A stretch of 64,000 nt of DNA from Deroplatys truncata (GCA_030765065.1 CM060990.1:281321341-281385340), one strand, 5' to 3'; shown: positions 11,301 through 22,004, numbered from the stretch's first letter. The notes: generated by a model not told the origin, from the sequence alone. Program-made: numbers and translations.

Positions 11301-11990
11301 TTTTAGTATTTATCAGTCACTTTTATACGTCCAGCGGTACGACTTACGGCACTGTTATATTTGTTCAAACTCCCTGAGTGCTTTTCAAAATATTCGCGTG
11401 CTGTACAATTACCACCCCCTCGTACAGCGCATACATGACCTGGTCCACTTGCTTGGTGCCTCTGGCATCCGCATCTCCTTCATGTGGATTCCAGGTCATG
11501 TTGGTATCTCAGGGATCGAGTCTGCCGACGCCGCTGCCAAATCGGTGATTTTATTACCCAGATTTTTACTTCTGTTGTTCCCTCGTCAGATTCGTGTGTT
11601 ATTTTACGTCGCTGCATCCTCTCGCTTTGGCGCGATGAGTGGACGCCCCTCCGGGGGAACAAATTGCGGGAGGTTAAACCTCTTCCGTTACTCTGGGGTA
11701 CCTCTTCTCGTTCTACACGTCGAGAAGAGGTACTTTTAGCCCGTTTACGAATTGGACATTGCCTTTTTAGTCATAGATATCTGCTCAGTGGTGACCCCGC
11801 TCCACTTTGTGAGCAGTGTGATGCGCCCTTAACGGTGCGTCACATTTTAACAGAGTATCAAGTTTTAGCTGCACTGCGCGTTCGCGTGGTTCTGCCTGTT
11901 GGCATAGCCAACGTTTTGGCAGACGACGCGCAAGCTGTAGAATGTCTTTTACGTTTTATAAGTGACATTTGTTTTAATCGGCGCATTTGA
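8306..11990 (+). pseudogene. LINE copy 1 ORF2 (endonuclease, reverse transcriptase, RNase H, CCHC)
   Basis: Domains in order: an exonuclease-endonuclease-phosphatase nuclease from MANLTWNLRGARSHR with QETK and LLGDFNAHHPMW; the rest of the nuclease in the next frame after about 8770; reverse transcriptase with FRRHRSTVDHLV, VFFYLEKAYDT, NGVPQGSVLS and SRFVDDFAIY; RNase H with YTDGSKTGVG, TAELFSIY and WIPGHVGISG; then a zinc-finger tail CEQCDAPLTVRHIL. The first RT Asp is Tyr (FFYLEKAYD), the RNase H third acidic position reads CSNS, and the last Cys of the tail is Tyr. Stops and frameshifts occur near 8770, 9900, 10580, 10850 and 11150. It would have done target-primed reverse transcription. 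Confidence 0.88.
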
Positions 11991-12246
11991 TGCGCTGAGC
12001 GTCTTTTAGCTTTGAGATTTTATATTGTCAGTTTTAATGGGGCTCTTCTCCCCGACGGACATAAGGCGCTCATGTCCCTTGCGTTCTACAGTTCTTGACA
12101 CGTTGTTTTATTCATTTTATTGACCATGATTTTAGTGTGTAGATTTTAGTTTTTGGTCTGTTGTGTTTTTTAGTTTTTTTGACTAAGCGGTTTTGTGTGT
12201 GGTTTTTTATTTTTTTGACTTTTCACTTTTATATTTCTTACATTGT

Positions 12247-12281
12247 AAGGGCACTAATAACCTTAGCAGTTGAACGCCCTT
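12247..12281 (+). promoter_or_regulatory. 3'-terminal hairpin of LINE copy 1
   Basis: AAGGGCACT…AACGCCCTT flank a loop containing ATAACCTTAG. Copy 2 has a perfect 9-bp version at 41695-41729. Position just before the CATCATC tail suggests an RNA structure recognised by the element's own reverse transcriptase (inference). Confidence 0.6.
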
Positions 12282-12307
12282 AAGCCCCATCTCACCATCA
12301 TCATCTT

Positions 12308-12318
12308 CTCGTTTACTT
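12308..12318. repeat. 11-bp target-site duplication, right copy
   Basis: CTCGTTTACTT is the partner of 6352-6362. It lies inside the reading frame of transposase copy 2. Confidence 0.8.
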
Positions 12319-12540
12319 GAGCCTGGATCCTCTTTCGCCAGCTGCAAAATTGCTTCCTCTGCCTGCAGTACCACATTCGAGCGCAATAGTCCTCGGTTTT
12401 TAGATTGGGGAATGACACTTCCCGATTCTCGTACTCGCTGAGCTATTGCAGAAAATGATCTAGGGTTTGGAATTCTACTCTTGGGAAACTTATCCTTGTA
12501 CAAGCGTTGCGCTCCGCATGTGTTGCATTCGGCTTTGCCA
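12308..12540 (-). pseudogene. Tc1/mariner-like transposase, copy 2, N-terminal part
   Basis: The minus strand reads ARGAQRLYK-type sequence then FPKSRIPNPRSFSAIAQRVR, ESGSVIPQSKNRGLLRS and ILQLAKEDPGSS, the usual HTH-bearing N-terminus of this transposase group. It is separated from its C-terminal half (5569-6362) by the LINE. No clear start codon is visible; the frame continues upstream as AYGKAECNTCG. 12541-13026 is its presumed 5' region, with no gene seen. Confidence 0.75.
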
Positions 12541-13026
12541 TAAGCAAGAGCATATCTAGATACTTTGGTTTGTAAAGACTGTCATGGGTCTAAATGCATT
12601 TAAGGCATCTGAGGTGCTGTCAGAACCACCTGTTGTGCAAGGTTTCGAGGCGGGTAGTTTGACTGTCAACATTCTTGAGCTTCCACTCTAATCACACGCC
12701 AACGTTGCGTAGTTGCCAAAGGTGTGCTTACGAATTTATTGCAATAGACACGCTGAAATCTAATTATTTAATATCATTTTGTGGCTAAACAACTCATTTT
12801 AGCAACAAATGGTAAAAACATGACTAACTCACCTTTTGCAGCTGTATTTTGCTATTCTAATTGTAGAAGTAAACAATAAAGGAGTGGTGACATTTACAAT
12901 CAAACATTTGACTAATTTTGTTTTTTATTTATGCAACCAGGCACTATAGAGGAAAATGGTACTGGAACTTATGTTTCAACTTAACGTCAGGGAGTTGCCG
13001 TTGAAGTCTACGCACTCGTACTCCAA

Positions 13027-14372
13027 CAACTTGTATAAAGCATTTGATAAAGTTGATCATGACTGTTTACTTGCCAAATTATCGAAATTGGGCTTTTCCT
13101 TTCCATTGATGAACGTACTTTGATCATACTTAAAAGACAGATTACTGGTAGTGTATTATAAAAATGGCGTGTCATACCAGTTTAATGTTAATTCAGGGAC
13201 CCCCAAGGTTCCAATGTAGGACCTTTGTTATTTTTGTATTTTATAAATGGTTTACCTTATGTCGTTAAATATTCCAAAATATTAATCATTGCTGATGTTA
13301 AAAAAAGTCAATAGTGTTAAAGATTGTTTAGAAGTTCAACATGTTCTAGATTTTTATATATATGGAGCAAAACGAACAAACGTCCATTTCATATTAGTAA
13401 GTGTGTAAAAATGTCCTACACTAGGAGTAAAAATCCCTTTAAATATCTTTTAACATTAATAGGACACCACTCGCTGAAGCAGTCGAAAATAAAGATTTAG
13501 GAGTATATTTTGCAATAAATCTCAGATTTAACAGACACATTGAATTAATTTTTAAAAAATTACTAGAATGTCTAGGCTTCATAATTAGGAATTCACATAC
13601 ATTTAAAGAAAAAGCATTAATTGGACTTTCTAACTCATTTGTTAGACAAAATCTCGAATATGGATCTATTATTTTGAATCCTAAAACCACAAAGTATGTG
13701 AACTTAATAGAGAAAGTACAATGGAATTTTTTAAATGGGTACTATTTAAAAGAATTGGATGTCATCCTATGTACAAAAATTACGAAACCCTCTTAGATAT
13801 GTTTAAATTTAAAGCTTTAAATTTCAGAAGAGACGTTGTGGGATTAATATTTCTGTATAAAGTATTACATTCAATTATTGATGATATTAATATTATCGCA
13901 AATATATTATTTTATGTACCAAATAAAATAAGTAGATTTCAGAAGCTTTCGTTCACCCCAAGAGCAAACTCAGAAATCCATAAAAATTCACCATTAAACA
14001 GATTTGTATATTTATATAATAAACTTCATTATTTGGATGTAGATCTTTCCAACATGTTTGCAACTCACTTCAAAATGCAATAGTAAATAATCATTTTTTC
14101 GTAGATTAATACATATATTTAAATTAGAAATAGTTGTATAATTACCATGCCACCGTCTCTTTTCTTTCTTTTCTTTTTCTGGTTGTTTTATATTCCTTAT
14201 TACTTTTTCATATTTCGTTGTACCGCTTCGGATATTTTTATTGTTATTTATAATTTCTGTTTGATTCTTCTGTATAAGTTATATTATAAATGCTTGTATG
14301 TTACTATATTTTTGTAATGAACATTGTAATTGGGCTTATGCCTGTTATGTTCAAAACAATAAATAAATAACT
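13027..14372 (+). pseudogene. 5'-truncated LINE (Jockey/CR1-like reverse transcriptase C-terminal part)
   Basis: The fragment opens with YKAFDKVDHDCLLAKL (RT motif containing the first Asp), passes through a decayed SGTP-type region and then an open frame at 13721-14083 with KRIGCHPMYKNYETLLDMF, FLYKVLHSIIDD and a C-terminal region typical of mobile-element-jockey RTs. The 3' end carries an AATAAATAAATAA tail. Many stops break the first half. The tail abuts arm R1 exactly where exon A of the palindrome gene is cut off (about 14372), so insertion or a linked deletion truncated that arm. Confidence 0.75.
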
Positions 14373-14619
14373 GTTTTAATTTTCCTGGCATTTCTGCAAG
14401 CCCTTTATCTGTTATCGAATTATATTTTGACGGCAAGAACACTTGGCAATCATCCAGGGTTGCTACAATTCTGCCACCATGTTTCTTTCACCTCCCCTTA
14501 TTACTTTTATATCATATCTCCTGCCTACTTCGAGATCCTGACATCTCCTAACCGGTGGGAAACTGTTCCATTCAGATACCTTGTTAAGAAAGTTTGCTAA
14601 ACTCTCTGTAACAGAACAT
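14372..14619 (-). pseudogene. Decayed OB-fold-like small protein gene, exon A, copy R1
   Basis: Starting at the ATG complementary to 14617-14619, the minus strand carries the same block as L1: a leader like VTESLANFLNKVSE, then DLEVGRRYDIKVIR, then MVAEL/FLPS-type segments. An extra base right after the start codon and another indel before the R-V-x-T-K motif shift the frame. It retains the sequence just after FLPS (KYNSITDKGLAEMPGKL in one frame) that is broken in L1. The 3' end is lost to the LINE tail at 14372. The start codon context AATG…TGTTACAG matches L1. Confidence 0.5.
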
Positions 14620-14959
14620 TCATCGCGCATTGTGTTTCATGTATTTTTCAGCTGGAAAGACAAAGTATGCATTTTTTCAAGTGGAGCTATACATATATGG
14701 TACATTTAGCTAGTTAACTGCCATATTTGTATTTTCTCGCATGACTTATTCCGTATTATATATTCTCGCAAGCTAGCGTTTTATTGAATTGATCAATATA
14801 TTGAATTTCACTTGCCCATATAAAAACTAAAAAAAAAAACATCTTGTGTAGAAAAACGTCATGTAAATGTGTTATGTGAATTTGCTTATCGTTCTGGGGG
14901 CTTTCCATAGTTTCTTAGAAAAAGCGTGCACTGAGGGTCATGCGCGTTACGCTTCTACC

Positions 14960-16300
14960 ATACGTAAAGCAGCCTTGAACTGAAGAGTGAGTAGAGAAAA
15001 GCATGTGGATGCATTACACTAGCTCCTAAATAAATATTTCAGATAAGAAGCAAAGCTGTGCATTTTATTTAATGCTATGAACTCGCTTTTTTTTCTAGCT
15101 TGAATAAATTTCAGTCATCATGCGAGATGATAGTTTATTTCTTATGATGCTGTATTGCACCCTCGAGTAGAAAAGTGAGTATAGAAAGTCGTATGAATGT
15201 AGTGATTTTAACAGCCACACGTCGTTTCTCTGTATAGAAGATACATACATCGAAAGTCTTGTGAGCACAAGAAGAATGTGAGGGGCAGCTATATGCATGT
15301 AAGCACAAGTTGCTTATATCTTGAGGAATGCGTAGAGAAAGCCTTGTGAATTCAATGCAGCAAATTAGCGCTTAAACAAATATTTCAGATATGTATATCT
15401 GAAAGCTATATGTTACGTAGGATTTTTTAAACATATTTTTCGGTTTGTTTTTAGAAATATTTGGCTGCGTGTTATTCGTGTCAAACAAAGGTTTATTTAC
15501 ATGCATTCAGAGATTTCTGTTTTATAATAAGCACTAAGGTTTTAGAAATGTAGACTTTACTTTTTTTTAAGACCTCTACTATTTCGTGGGCTTTTCTTCG
15601 TAAAAAATTGAAGCTATCGAAAGGTAGAAATTCGGTTTTTGCATGGCGCTTTTGCAACTTGGCATATTGAGATACGTGATTAATATAACCTTTCGTATCT
15701 TTATTTCCATAAAAATGCTAGATGCTAAATACCCACCGAAAAGTTCATACATAAAGCACTTTAATATTTAGTTAAACTGTACAAGCTGTGTAGTCGAATT
15801 TAAATGTCTAATGCGAATGCTAATAAATGACGTATTTTATGAGTGAATAGAACAACATCGGTATCCTCGAGTGAATAGTATTTAATAGTTTTAAATTAAG
15901 TTTAAATGAATTTTAATGATTTACCGAGAAAATATGGTTCCTATATTCACGTATTTAATTCACAGTACCATTTAGAGACGAAATTCACTGCTAATAGGTA
16001 CACTTTGTTTTAGAAATACGCAAATAAAAAATCTCTCGCCGTATATGCAAGTTGGGGAAGTTATTTCTTAGGTCATTGTATTGTACCTTCGAGTAGAAGA
16101 GTAGAAAAAGTCGTTTAAATGTAGTTTTCTAACAGACACAAAACGTTTCTCTGTATAGACGATACATATATCGAAGATCATGGGAATGTGAGCACAAGAA
16201 GAAAAATGTGCGGGGAAGCTATATAAATGTAAACCCACGTCGCTTATATCTAGAAGAGTGAGTAGATGAAGTCTTGTGAATGTAATACAGCGAATTAACA
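14960..16300 (-). repeat. Motif array and ~0.9-kb tandem units in R1
   Basis: The recurrent motif, here reading like GAGTGAGTAGAGAAAGTC then TGTGAATG, occurs near 14985-15015, 15160-15205, 15325-15360, 16080-16115 and 16250-16290. Spacing (about 170, 165, 750, 170) mirrors that in L1. The block at 15880-16060 recurs at 16800-16855 plus 21658-21800, one unit on, with the LTR element in between. Confidence 0.6.
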
Positions 16301-17150
16301 CTTAAAGAAGGATTTCAGATATGAAACACTGAAAGCCCCATGTCACGAAGGATTTTGTTTTTTGAAGTATTTTCTTCCGTTTGTTTGTTTAGAATTATTT
16401 TTTCTCGCTATTATTCGCATAAAGCTCGATAATAATTATTATTTTCCGGCATTCAAGCTTTTCTATTTTTTAATAAGCCCTAAAGTTTCAGAGCAAAATG
16501 TAGGCTTTACTTTTAGGACCTATGCCATTACGCTGGATGTTTTGTAAACAGTTGAAACTTGGATGATAGAAACCCTATTCTAGCATGATATTCTTTCTCC
16601 CTGGCAAAATGAGATACCAACTAACAAAACTCTACATATCTTTACTTCACTTAAAAAAATGCTAGATGTTAAATACCCGTAGAGAAGATGATACGTAAGC
16701 ATTATCTACACCATATAATATTTAATTAATTTGTATAAGTGTATGTTGAATTTAAAATGTAAATGCGAATGCAAGTAAAAAATGGACTTTATAAATGAAA
16801 AGAGAAACTTCGGTTTTATCAAACGAATTCTATTTTGTAATTTTAAATTGAGATTTGTAATAGAACAAATTTACGTGTTTATGTTTAGAGCACCACGTTG
16901 TGGAAGCCAATTTACGAGAGCAAATATGTGTTTACTTCACGCGAAGCCATCTTGTGTGACGTCATACGTTGGTTGGTTCATTTGTTCTGTTTGTAGATTC
17001 CTCTGGCGTAGCAATTTGTATCAGTTTTAAATGTCCACCGGCTAGCTATCATCTGATCTTGGTAGGCATGTTTTTCTTACAGGTTGTGAAGCGGAAAGGA
17101 ATCTTTTATCCAAATAATTACTAGTGAAGAAATGTGTTTTATAATGTTTT

Positions 17151-17162
17151 ATTGTCGAACAC
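17151..17162. repeat. SINE target-site duplication, left copy (partner 17549-17560)
   Basis: ATTGTCGAACAC is repeated exactly at 17549-17560 and occurs once, uninterrupted, in the partner LTR near 20960. Confidence 0.92.
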
Positions 17163-17548
17163 AGGCGGCGCCGTGGCCGAGCGGTTAGACCGCTCGCCTC
17201 CCATCTAGGCGGCCCGGGTTCAATCCCTGGGACCTGCATGTGGGATTTGTGGTGGACGAAGCGGCGTCTGGGCGGGTTTTCTCCGGGTTCTCCGGTTTCC
17301 CCCGCCATTCATTCCACCAACTGCTCCATCATCACCTTTCCTTTCATCCATTTCACCAACATTTCGTTTCATCTACTTCCTTCATCCCATACCAGGCATC
17401 GGGCTGATCACCCATCCTGGATGCTCTGTCTGATCCATGAGTGTCTGCTCCTCGACGGGCCTCTGACCCCAGGCACCCGCTTGTAAGTCCTGGGGGGTGT
17501 AAGTCCTACATAAGAGGAGGGTAAACAGATAATGAATGAATGAATGAA
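17163..17548 (+). mobile_element. tRNA-derived SINE
   Basis: The head has an A box (GTGGCCGAGCGGTTAGACC) and B box (GGTTCAATCCC) of a pol III promoter and resembles a Leu/Ser-type tRNA. A body with TTTTCTCCGGGTTCTCC and GGTTTCCCCC follows, then an (AATG)n-like tail AATGAATGAATGAA. It is flanked by ATTGTCGAACAC at 17151-17162 and 17549-17560, while the other LTR has the intact empty site ATTGTCGAACAC. It needs a LINE's enzymes to move. Resemblance to termite/cockroach SINEs is an impression only. Confidence 0.9.
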
Positions 17549-18245
17549 ATTGTCGAACACGTGCACTAACACATTTACATATTAATCTGAATACTCGCCC
17601 AAACTGAAACTGTTTGTAATAACTTCTCACTTTTAAATCACGTACTTCGACTTTGTGTGTATTTAACTGTATAATATTTTATAATAATTCTCGTGTAACT
17701 TGACGAAATGAAGGACTGGCTGACGATGTGTAGTGTACACGAAATTTTGATGAACTGAGCGGCCGACGTGTAGTGTACTAAGAATCTTGTTGAACTGCGG
17801 GATCGACGTGGAGTGTACGGAGAATTTTGTATAACTGCGGGGCGACCGACTTCGAGCCTGGCTATTTATAGGCTTGCCTCAAGATACACCTAAAGATTAT
17901 AAATGAACTGCTATTGGCTAATAAAACGCGCCAACATTAGCGTCTATTTTAACATCCAATGAAAACCACTAATACATATTTCTTTTAGAGAACATTCTGG
18001 AAGCTTTTTTTACCGAAAAGGCGCGAAACATTACGTAACTTCCTGGTTCCCGGTAACGATAAACAACTCATCCCCTTGCTGCAGTATTGCGTTATTGTTA
18101 ACAGTTTCAGTAGAGCCGTATATTATTATTTACCAATAATAATTACAATTATTAAACCTCTGAAATCAATGTCACATAAAAATACATATTCATATTAAAA
18201 TAATTATTTACATTTGAGTAATTTGTGATACAAATTACCGTATCA

Positions 18246-19090
18246 TATGCCCCACTAGAAACATAATTATAAATATTTATAACTTGTTTAGAATTTTATA
18301 ATTTGTGTTTTTAGTCTCCTAAATCTTGGAACACACGCTATCACTTTCACTTTACACTTCACACGTATTTAACACACGACATATGTTTTATCTCGCCACT
18401 ACTTACTGGCTCTGGTTTAATTAATTTAGATATTAATCTGATATCACAAAATTTTTTTTATAGCAAATACTATACCCTAAACTATTTAATCACTGTTTCA
18501 AAATTGTTTACCCTCTTACATTGTTGACAAAAATTTATACATTTAAGATTTTTGTAATTGTTACACAGATTTACCAAAATATTCACCCTCTACATCTATT
18601 TACATCTCTTAAATCTAGACAATGTTTCACCTTTTATGTTTGCTACATAAGTATTTGTTTCAATTATTTTTAATTATTTTTACCAATTTTTGTTATTCTG
18701 AATTTTATTTTAACAATACTCTTTGAATTGTATTTACGTACTTTTGATTTAATATCATATGAAGTTTAATCTTTGCATTCTCAATTTTTAAATCTTGGAA
18801 TTGTGTTTACGTACTTTTACTTTAATATCATATTAAGTTTCAATCTTTGCATTCTTAATTTTCAAATCTTGGAATGGTATTTACGTACTTTTACTTTCAT
18901 ATCATATTAAGTTTCAATCTTTGCATTCTTAATTTTTACATGTTGTTACAGTTACTAAAAATTCATTTTTATATATATATTTATTTCTCTTTTCAAATGA
19001 CATATAAATAATTAACCCTCTTACGTTCCAATACATTTCTCTGCAAGTCATCTTTAACTATCCAGCATTTACTTTACATCACATTGCTAT
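18246..19090 (-). other. 3' non-coding interior of the LTR element with ~75-bp tandem repeats
   Basis: Between 18720 and 18945 a unit containing TTTACGTACTTTTACTTTAA, ATATCATATTAAG and CTTTGCATTCTTAA recurs three times with spacing of about 75-78 bp. The rest is AT-rich with no open frame worth calling. In transcript sense it sits between the ORF stop and the polypurine tract. Confidence 0.7.
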
Positions 19091-20170
19091 TTACCCTCCT
19101 GGATCAAATTGTGTGTGGCTAAACATTACTCGTAGCCGTAACCTAACCTTCAAATTTTTGTTCATGAATAACCTCTTGTATTCATCTGATATTTCGTTCC
19201 CTGATAATATTTGAAAACAATCTACAGTTTCTTGAACTACACATCTTTTAACAACTTTCATTTTCAACTCTTCTGCAATCTCTTTAATTTGAAAGTACTC
19301 AGACAAATCTGTACTAAACTGTACTGGACTGGAGTTTTCATTTTGAACATTTTGGTACAATTTCTTTCTTTGCATTTCTGATTCATTCTGTATTTCTGAT
19401 ATCTCCCCTCTGAAATTAACTTGCGCCTCATTTACATCTACATTCCTAACCTCTTTTATCTTTCTTAGCTCACTTGAAATATTACTCACTTGACTTCCTA
19501 ACTCTGTACATTCTACATTAACCTCACTTTCTTTGTTACCTATTTCCTTGCTCATGTCTAGCATTTTCTTTGAAACTTCTCCTATCTCACTTACTATTAC
19601 TTCCTCATTTTCATCTCTCATTTCTGACATACTACTATCTAGCTTCGTAACTTTCTTTTCAACTTCTTCACTGCTTTTATCTACTTTTTGCTCTAATATC
19701 TCATTACTCCTACCAGTATCTTTTCTGTTTTGTTCAAAGCTCCTACGAATATCTTCCCTCAATTTCTCATTATTCTGAGTTAGTTTTTGTTCTAAACTCC
19801 TATCAATATCTTCCCTGTTTTGATCTATTTTCTTTTCTAATTTCTCATTATTCTTACAAATTTCTTCCCTTATACTCTGAGTTAATTTTTGTTCTAATTT
19901 CTCATTATTCTTTTGCATATCTTCCCTTAATTCCCTACTCATATTTCTCAGCATTTCCATCATCACAATAGTATCAAGATTAACATTTCCTGCTATTCTA
20001 CTCTCACTTTCTGCACTAACATTTTCATCTTCAAACCCCAAAAAATCTGGGCTATTTCCTGTACTTTGTATTGGATCACAGCTAACTGTTACACTATCTC
20101 CCTCCATAATTATTTCTTCTGTATTATTGGTAGCCATTGTTTTTATTATCCTACCGCTCCTCATTAACAT
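19091..20170 (-). CDS. Coiled-coil Gag-like protein of the LTR element
   Basis: An intact 359-codon frame begins ATG at 20170; a second ATG 11 codons on (MATNNTEEI, 20137) is an equally good start. The N-terminal 75 residues are acidic. From about residue 80 to 270 the sequence is a long charged coiled coil made of irregular repeats such as NNEKLEQKLTQ, REDIRRSFEQNRKDT and LEQKVDKSSEEVEKK. The C-terminus ends HTQFDPGG. There is no zinc knuckle, major-homology-type motif, protease or polymerase. In arthropod Gypsy-like elements a coiled coil often precedes the capsid; here capsid and pol appear deleted. It presumably assembles or binds RNA and relies on a helper element in trans (inference). 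The young LTRs and intact frame suggest recent activity. Confidence 0.7.
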   Translation of the reverse strand: MLMRSGRIIKTMATNNTEEIIMEGDSVTVSCDPIQSTGNSPDFLGFEDENVSAESESRIAGNVNLDTIVMMEMLRNMSRELREDMQKNNEKLEQKLTQSIREEICKNNEKLEKKIDQNREDIDRSLEQKLTQNNEKLREDIRRSFEQNRKDTGRSNEILEQKVDKSSEEVEKKVTKLDSSMSEMRDENEEVIVSEIGEVSKKMLDMSKEIGNKESEVNVECTELGSQVSNISSELRKIKEVRNVDVNEAQVNFRGEISEIQNESEMQRKKLYQNVQNENSSPVQFSTDLSEYFQIKEIAEELKMKVVKRCVVQETVDCFQILSGNEISDEYKRLFMNKNLKVRLRLRVMFSHTQFDPGG

Positions 20171-20521
20171 TTATTTGCTTTTTTTTTTTTTTTTTTTTAA
20201 CAAAAAAATTGAGATTTTCTAACCTTACTTATGCTGTCCGTTGCTGTTACTTTGATGTCCAGCGTTCTGCCCCATTCTCCTAGATTTGATGTCGCTTCTG
20301 CGTTGTGTTGTGATGAATCTACGTCGTTTCGATACTTTTGCGTTGAATTCCCTGTTGCCTCGTAATCTCGGAATTACGATCGAAGTCTGTTGTCCCTGTT
20401 GTTTCTTGAATCTGGGTCTTGTAGATGATTTCACCGCTGCATTCCTCCTTTGGTCCTCTCAATTCTTCTTGGTTATTTCTGATCCTTTCCTGGTTACTCG
20501 AGTTCCTTTCCTGGTCGCTTC
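20171..20521 (-). other. 5' leader of the LTR element
   Basis: Between the primer-binding-site cluster and the coiled-coil ORF there is a poly-A-type run (T-run on + at 20180-20200) and short minus-strand frames, one of 69 codons (20319-20528) rich in N, Q, E and R, another (20225-20434) rich in R and Q. Both overlap the same leader; neither is recognisable. This region would hold packaging signals. Confidence 0.4.
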
Positions 20522-20658
20522 GCCCCACGTTGATGGCGCCAATTTGTAATAGAACAAATTTACGTGTTTATGTTTAGAGCCCCACGTTGGGCGCCAATTT
20601 GTCGCGGTATTAGTTTTGTATTTATTGTAACATTATTTTAGCCCCACGTTGGGCGCCA
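20522..20658 (-). promoter_or_regulatory. Primer-binding site (tRNA-Lys type) in three copies
   Basis: TGGCGCCCAACGTGGGGC (minus strand, 20641-20658) lies 3 bp from the 5' LTR and complements the 3' end of a tRNA-Lys of the Lys-1,2 type. A second exact copy is at 20579-20596, and a third with a 2-base insertion at 20522-20541. Between copies 2 and 3 lies a duplicate of the last ~35 bases of the LTR (20545-20578). The LTR itself carries a degenerate version at about 20697-20716. Confidence 0.85.
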
Positions 20659-20661
20659 ATT

Positions 20662-21653
20662 TGTAATAGAACAAATTTACGTGTTTATGTTTAGAGCACC
20701 ACGTTGTGGAAGCCAATTTACGAGAGCAAATATGTGTTTACTTCACGCGAAGCCATCTTGTGTGACGTCATACGTTGGTTGGTTCATTTGTTCTGTTTGT
20801 AGATTCCTCTGGCGTAGCAATTTGTATCAGTTTTAAATGTCCACCGGCTAGCTATCATCTGATCTTGGTAGGCATGTTTTTCTTACAGGTTGTGAAGCGG
20901 AAAGGAATCTTTTATCCAAATAATTACTAGTGAAGAAATGTGTTTTATAATGTTTTATTGTCGAACACGTGCACTAACACATTTACATATTAATCTGAAT
21001 ACTCGCCCAAACTGAAACTGTTTGTAATAACTTCTCACTTTTAAATCACGTACTTCGACTTTGTGTGTATTTAACTGTATAATATTTTATAATAATTCTC
21101 GTGTAACTTGACGAAATGAAGGACTGGCTGACGATGTGTAGTGTACACGAAATTTTGATGAACTGAGCGGCCGACGTGTAGTGTACTAAGAATCTTGTTG
21201 AACTGCGGGATCGACGTGGAGTGTACGGAGAATTTTGTATAACTGCGGGGCGACCGACTTCGAGCCTGGCTATTTATAGGCTTGCCTCAAGATACACCTA
21301 AAGATTATAAATGAACTGCTATTGGCTAATAAAACGCGCCAACATTAGCGTCTATTTTAACATCCAATGAAAACCACTAATACATATTTCTTTTAGAGAA
21401 CATTCTGGAAGCTTTTTTTACCGAAAAGGCGCGAAACATTACGTAACTTCCTGGTTCCCGGTAACGATAAACAACTCATCCCCTTGCTGCAGTATTGCGT
21501 TATTGTTAACAGTTTCAGTAGAGCCGTATATTATTATTTACCAATAATAATTACAATTATTAAACCTCTGAAATCAATGTCACATAAAAATACATATTCA
21601 TATTAAAATAATTATTTACATTTGAGTAATTTGTGATACAAATTTCCGTATCA
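20662..21653 (-). repeat. 5' LTR
   Basis: The 992-bp LTR contains the transcription start and polyadenylation signals of the element by position. A TATTTATAGG-like TATA candidate lies on the + strand near 21270 but on the wrong strand for the element; I could not place the promoter. It ends with the 4-bp GATT duplication. Confidence 0.9.
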
Positions 21654-21954
21654 GATTAAAGAAATTTGTATGATTTCACAAGGAAATATGCTACCTATAC
21701 AAACGCGCACACGTATGTTCAATCAGTGTATCGTTTAAAAAATGAAATATACTGTTAATAGAAGCACATTGCTTTGGAAAGAAGATAAATATAAAAAAAA
21801 TCGCTCACCTTGCATTGTGAGTTGAAGAATGCCTTGTAGAGTTTTCAATCTGCTATATGCGATACTGCAAGCGTTGAAGAATTCATAGTTGTTTATTTTT
21901 TCGATATATAAATAATTAGCACTGTGCAAAAGTCACGGTTCAGTGTGAATCCGC

Positions 21955-21997
21955 CCTAAACACTTATATACCCTTATATACACTTATATACCCTAAA
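21955..21997. repeat. Three TATATA-containing 14-bp repeats
   Basis: ACTTATATACCCT, TTATATACACT and TATATACCCT follow one another at about 21959-21994, just before the CCAAT-rich module. They may be a small minisatellite or clustered TATA boxes. Confidence 0.6.
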
Positions 21998-22004
21998 AAA
22001 TCGA

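Larger units (their letters stand above)
6363..12307 (+). mobile_element. Full-length non-LTR retrotransposon (I-like LINE), copy 1
   Basis: The 5945-bp element has a GC-rich 5' leader (6363-6974), ORF1 with zinc knuckles, ORF2 with endonuclease, reverse transcriptase, RNase H and a C-terminal CCHC, and a 3' end with a hairpin and CATCATCATC-type tail. An encoded RNase H favours the I-like clades over typical Jockey elements. The 11-bp target-site duplication and insertion inside a transposase gene fix both ends. Frameshifts in both ORFs and mutated catalytic residues make it inactive. Confidence 0.88.
16856..18245 (-). repeat. 3' LTR (contains a SINE)
   Basis: The LTR is 1390 bp as found, 992 bp without the SINE and its 12-bp duplication. 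It ends (minus strand) CTATTACA at 16856. It contains a series of short GTGTAGTGTAC-type repeats near 17725-17815 that are also present in the other LTR. Confidence 0.9.
16856..21653 (-). mobile_element. Young non-autonomous LTR retroelement
   Basis: Two LTRs (16856-18245 and 20662-21653) bound the element, with GATT target duplications at 16852-16855 and 21654-21657. On the minus strand the LTR runs TGATACGG…CTATTACA (TG…CA). A tRNA-Lys-type primer-binding site follows the 5' LTR and a short AGTGGGG polypurine stretch precedes the 3' LTR. Net LTR lengths are identical (992 bp) once the SINE is removed, and the only difference I noticed is A at 18237 versus T at 21645, so insertion is recent. 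The interior encodes one coiled-coil ORF and no protease, RT or integrase. Confidence 0.9.

Noticed and set aside
17163..17240. Possible tRNA gene
   Set aside because: A and B boxes are present, but the sequence runs straight into a SINE body with an AATG tail and target duplications, so it is a SINE head.
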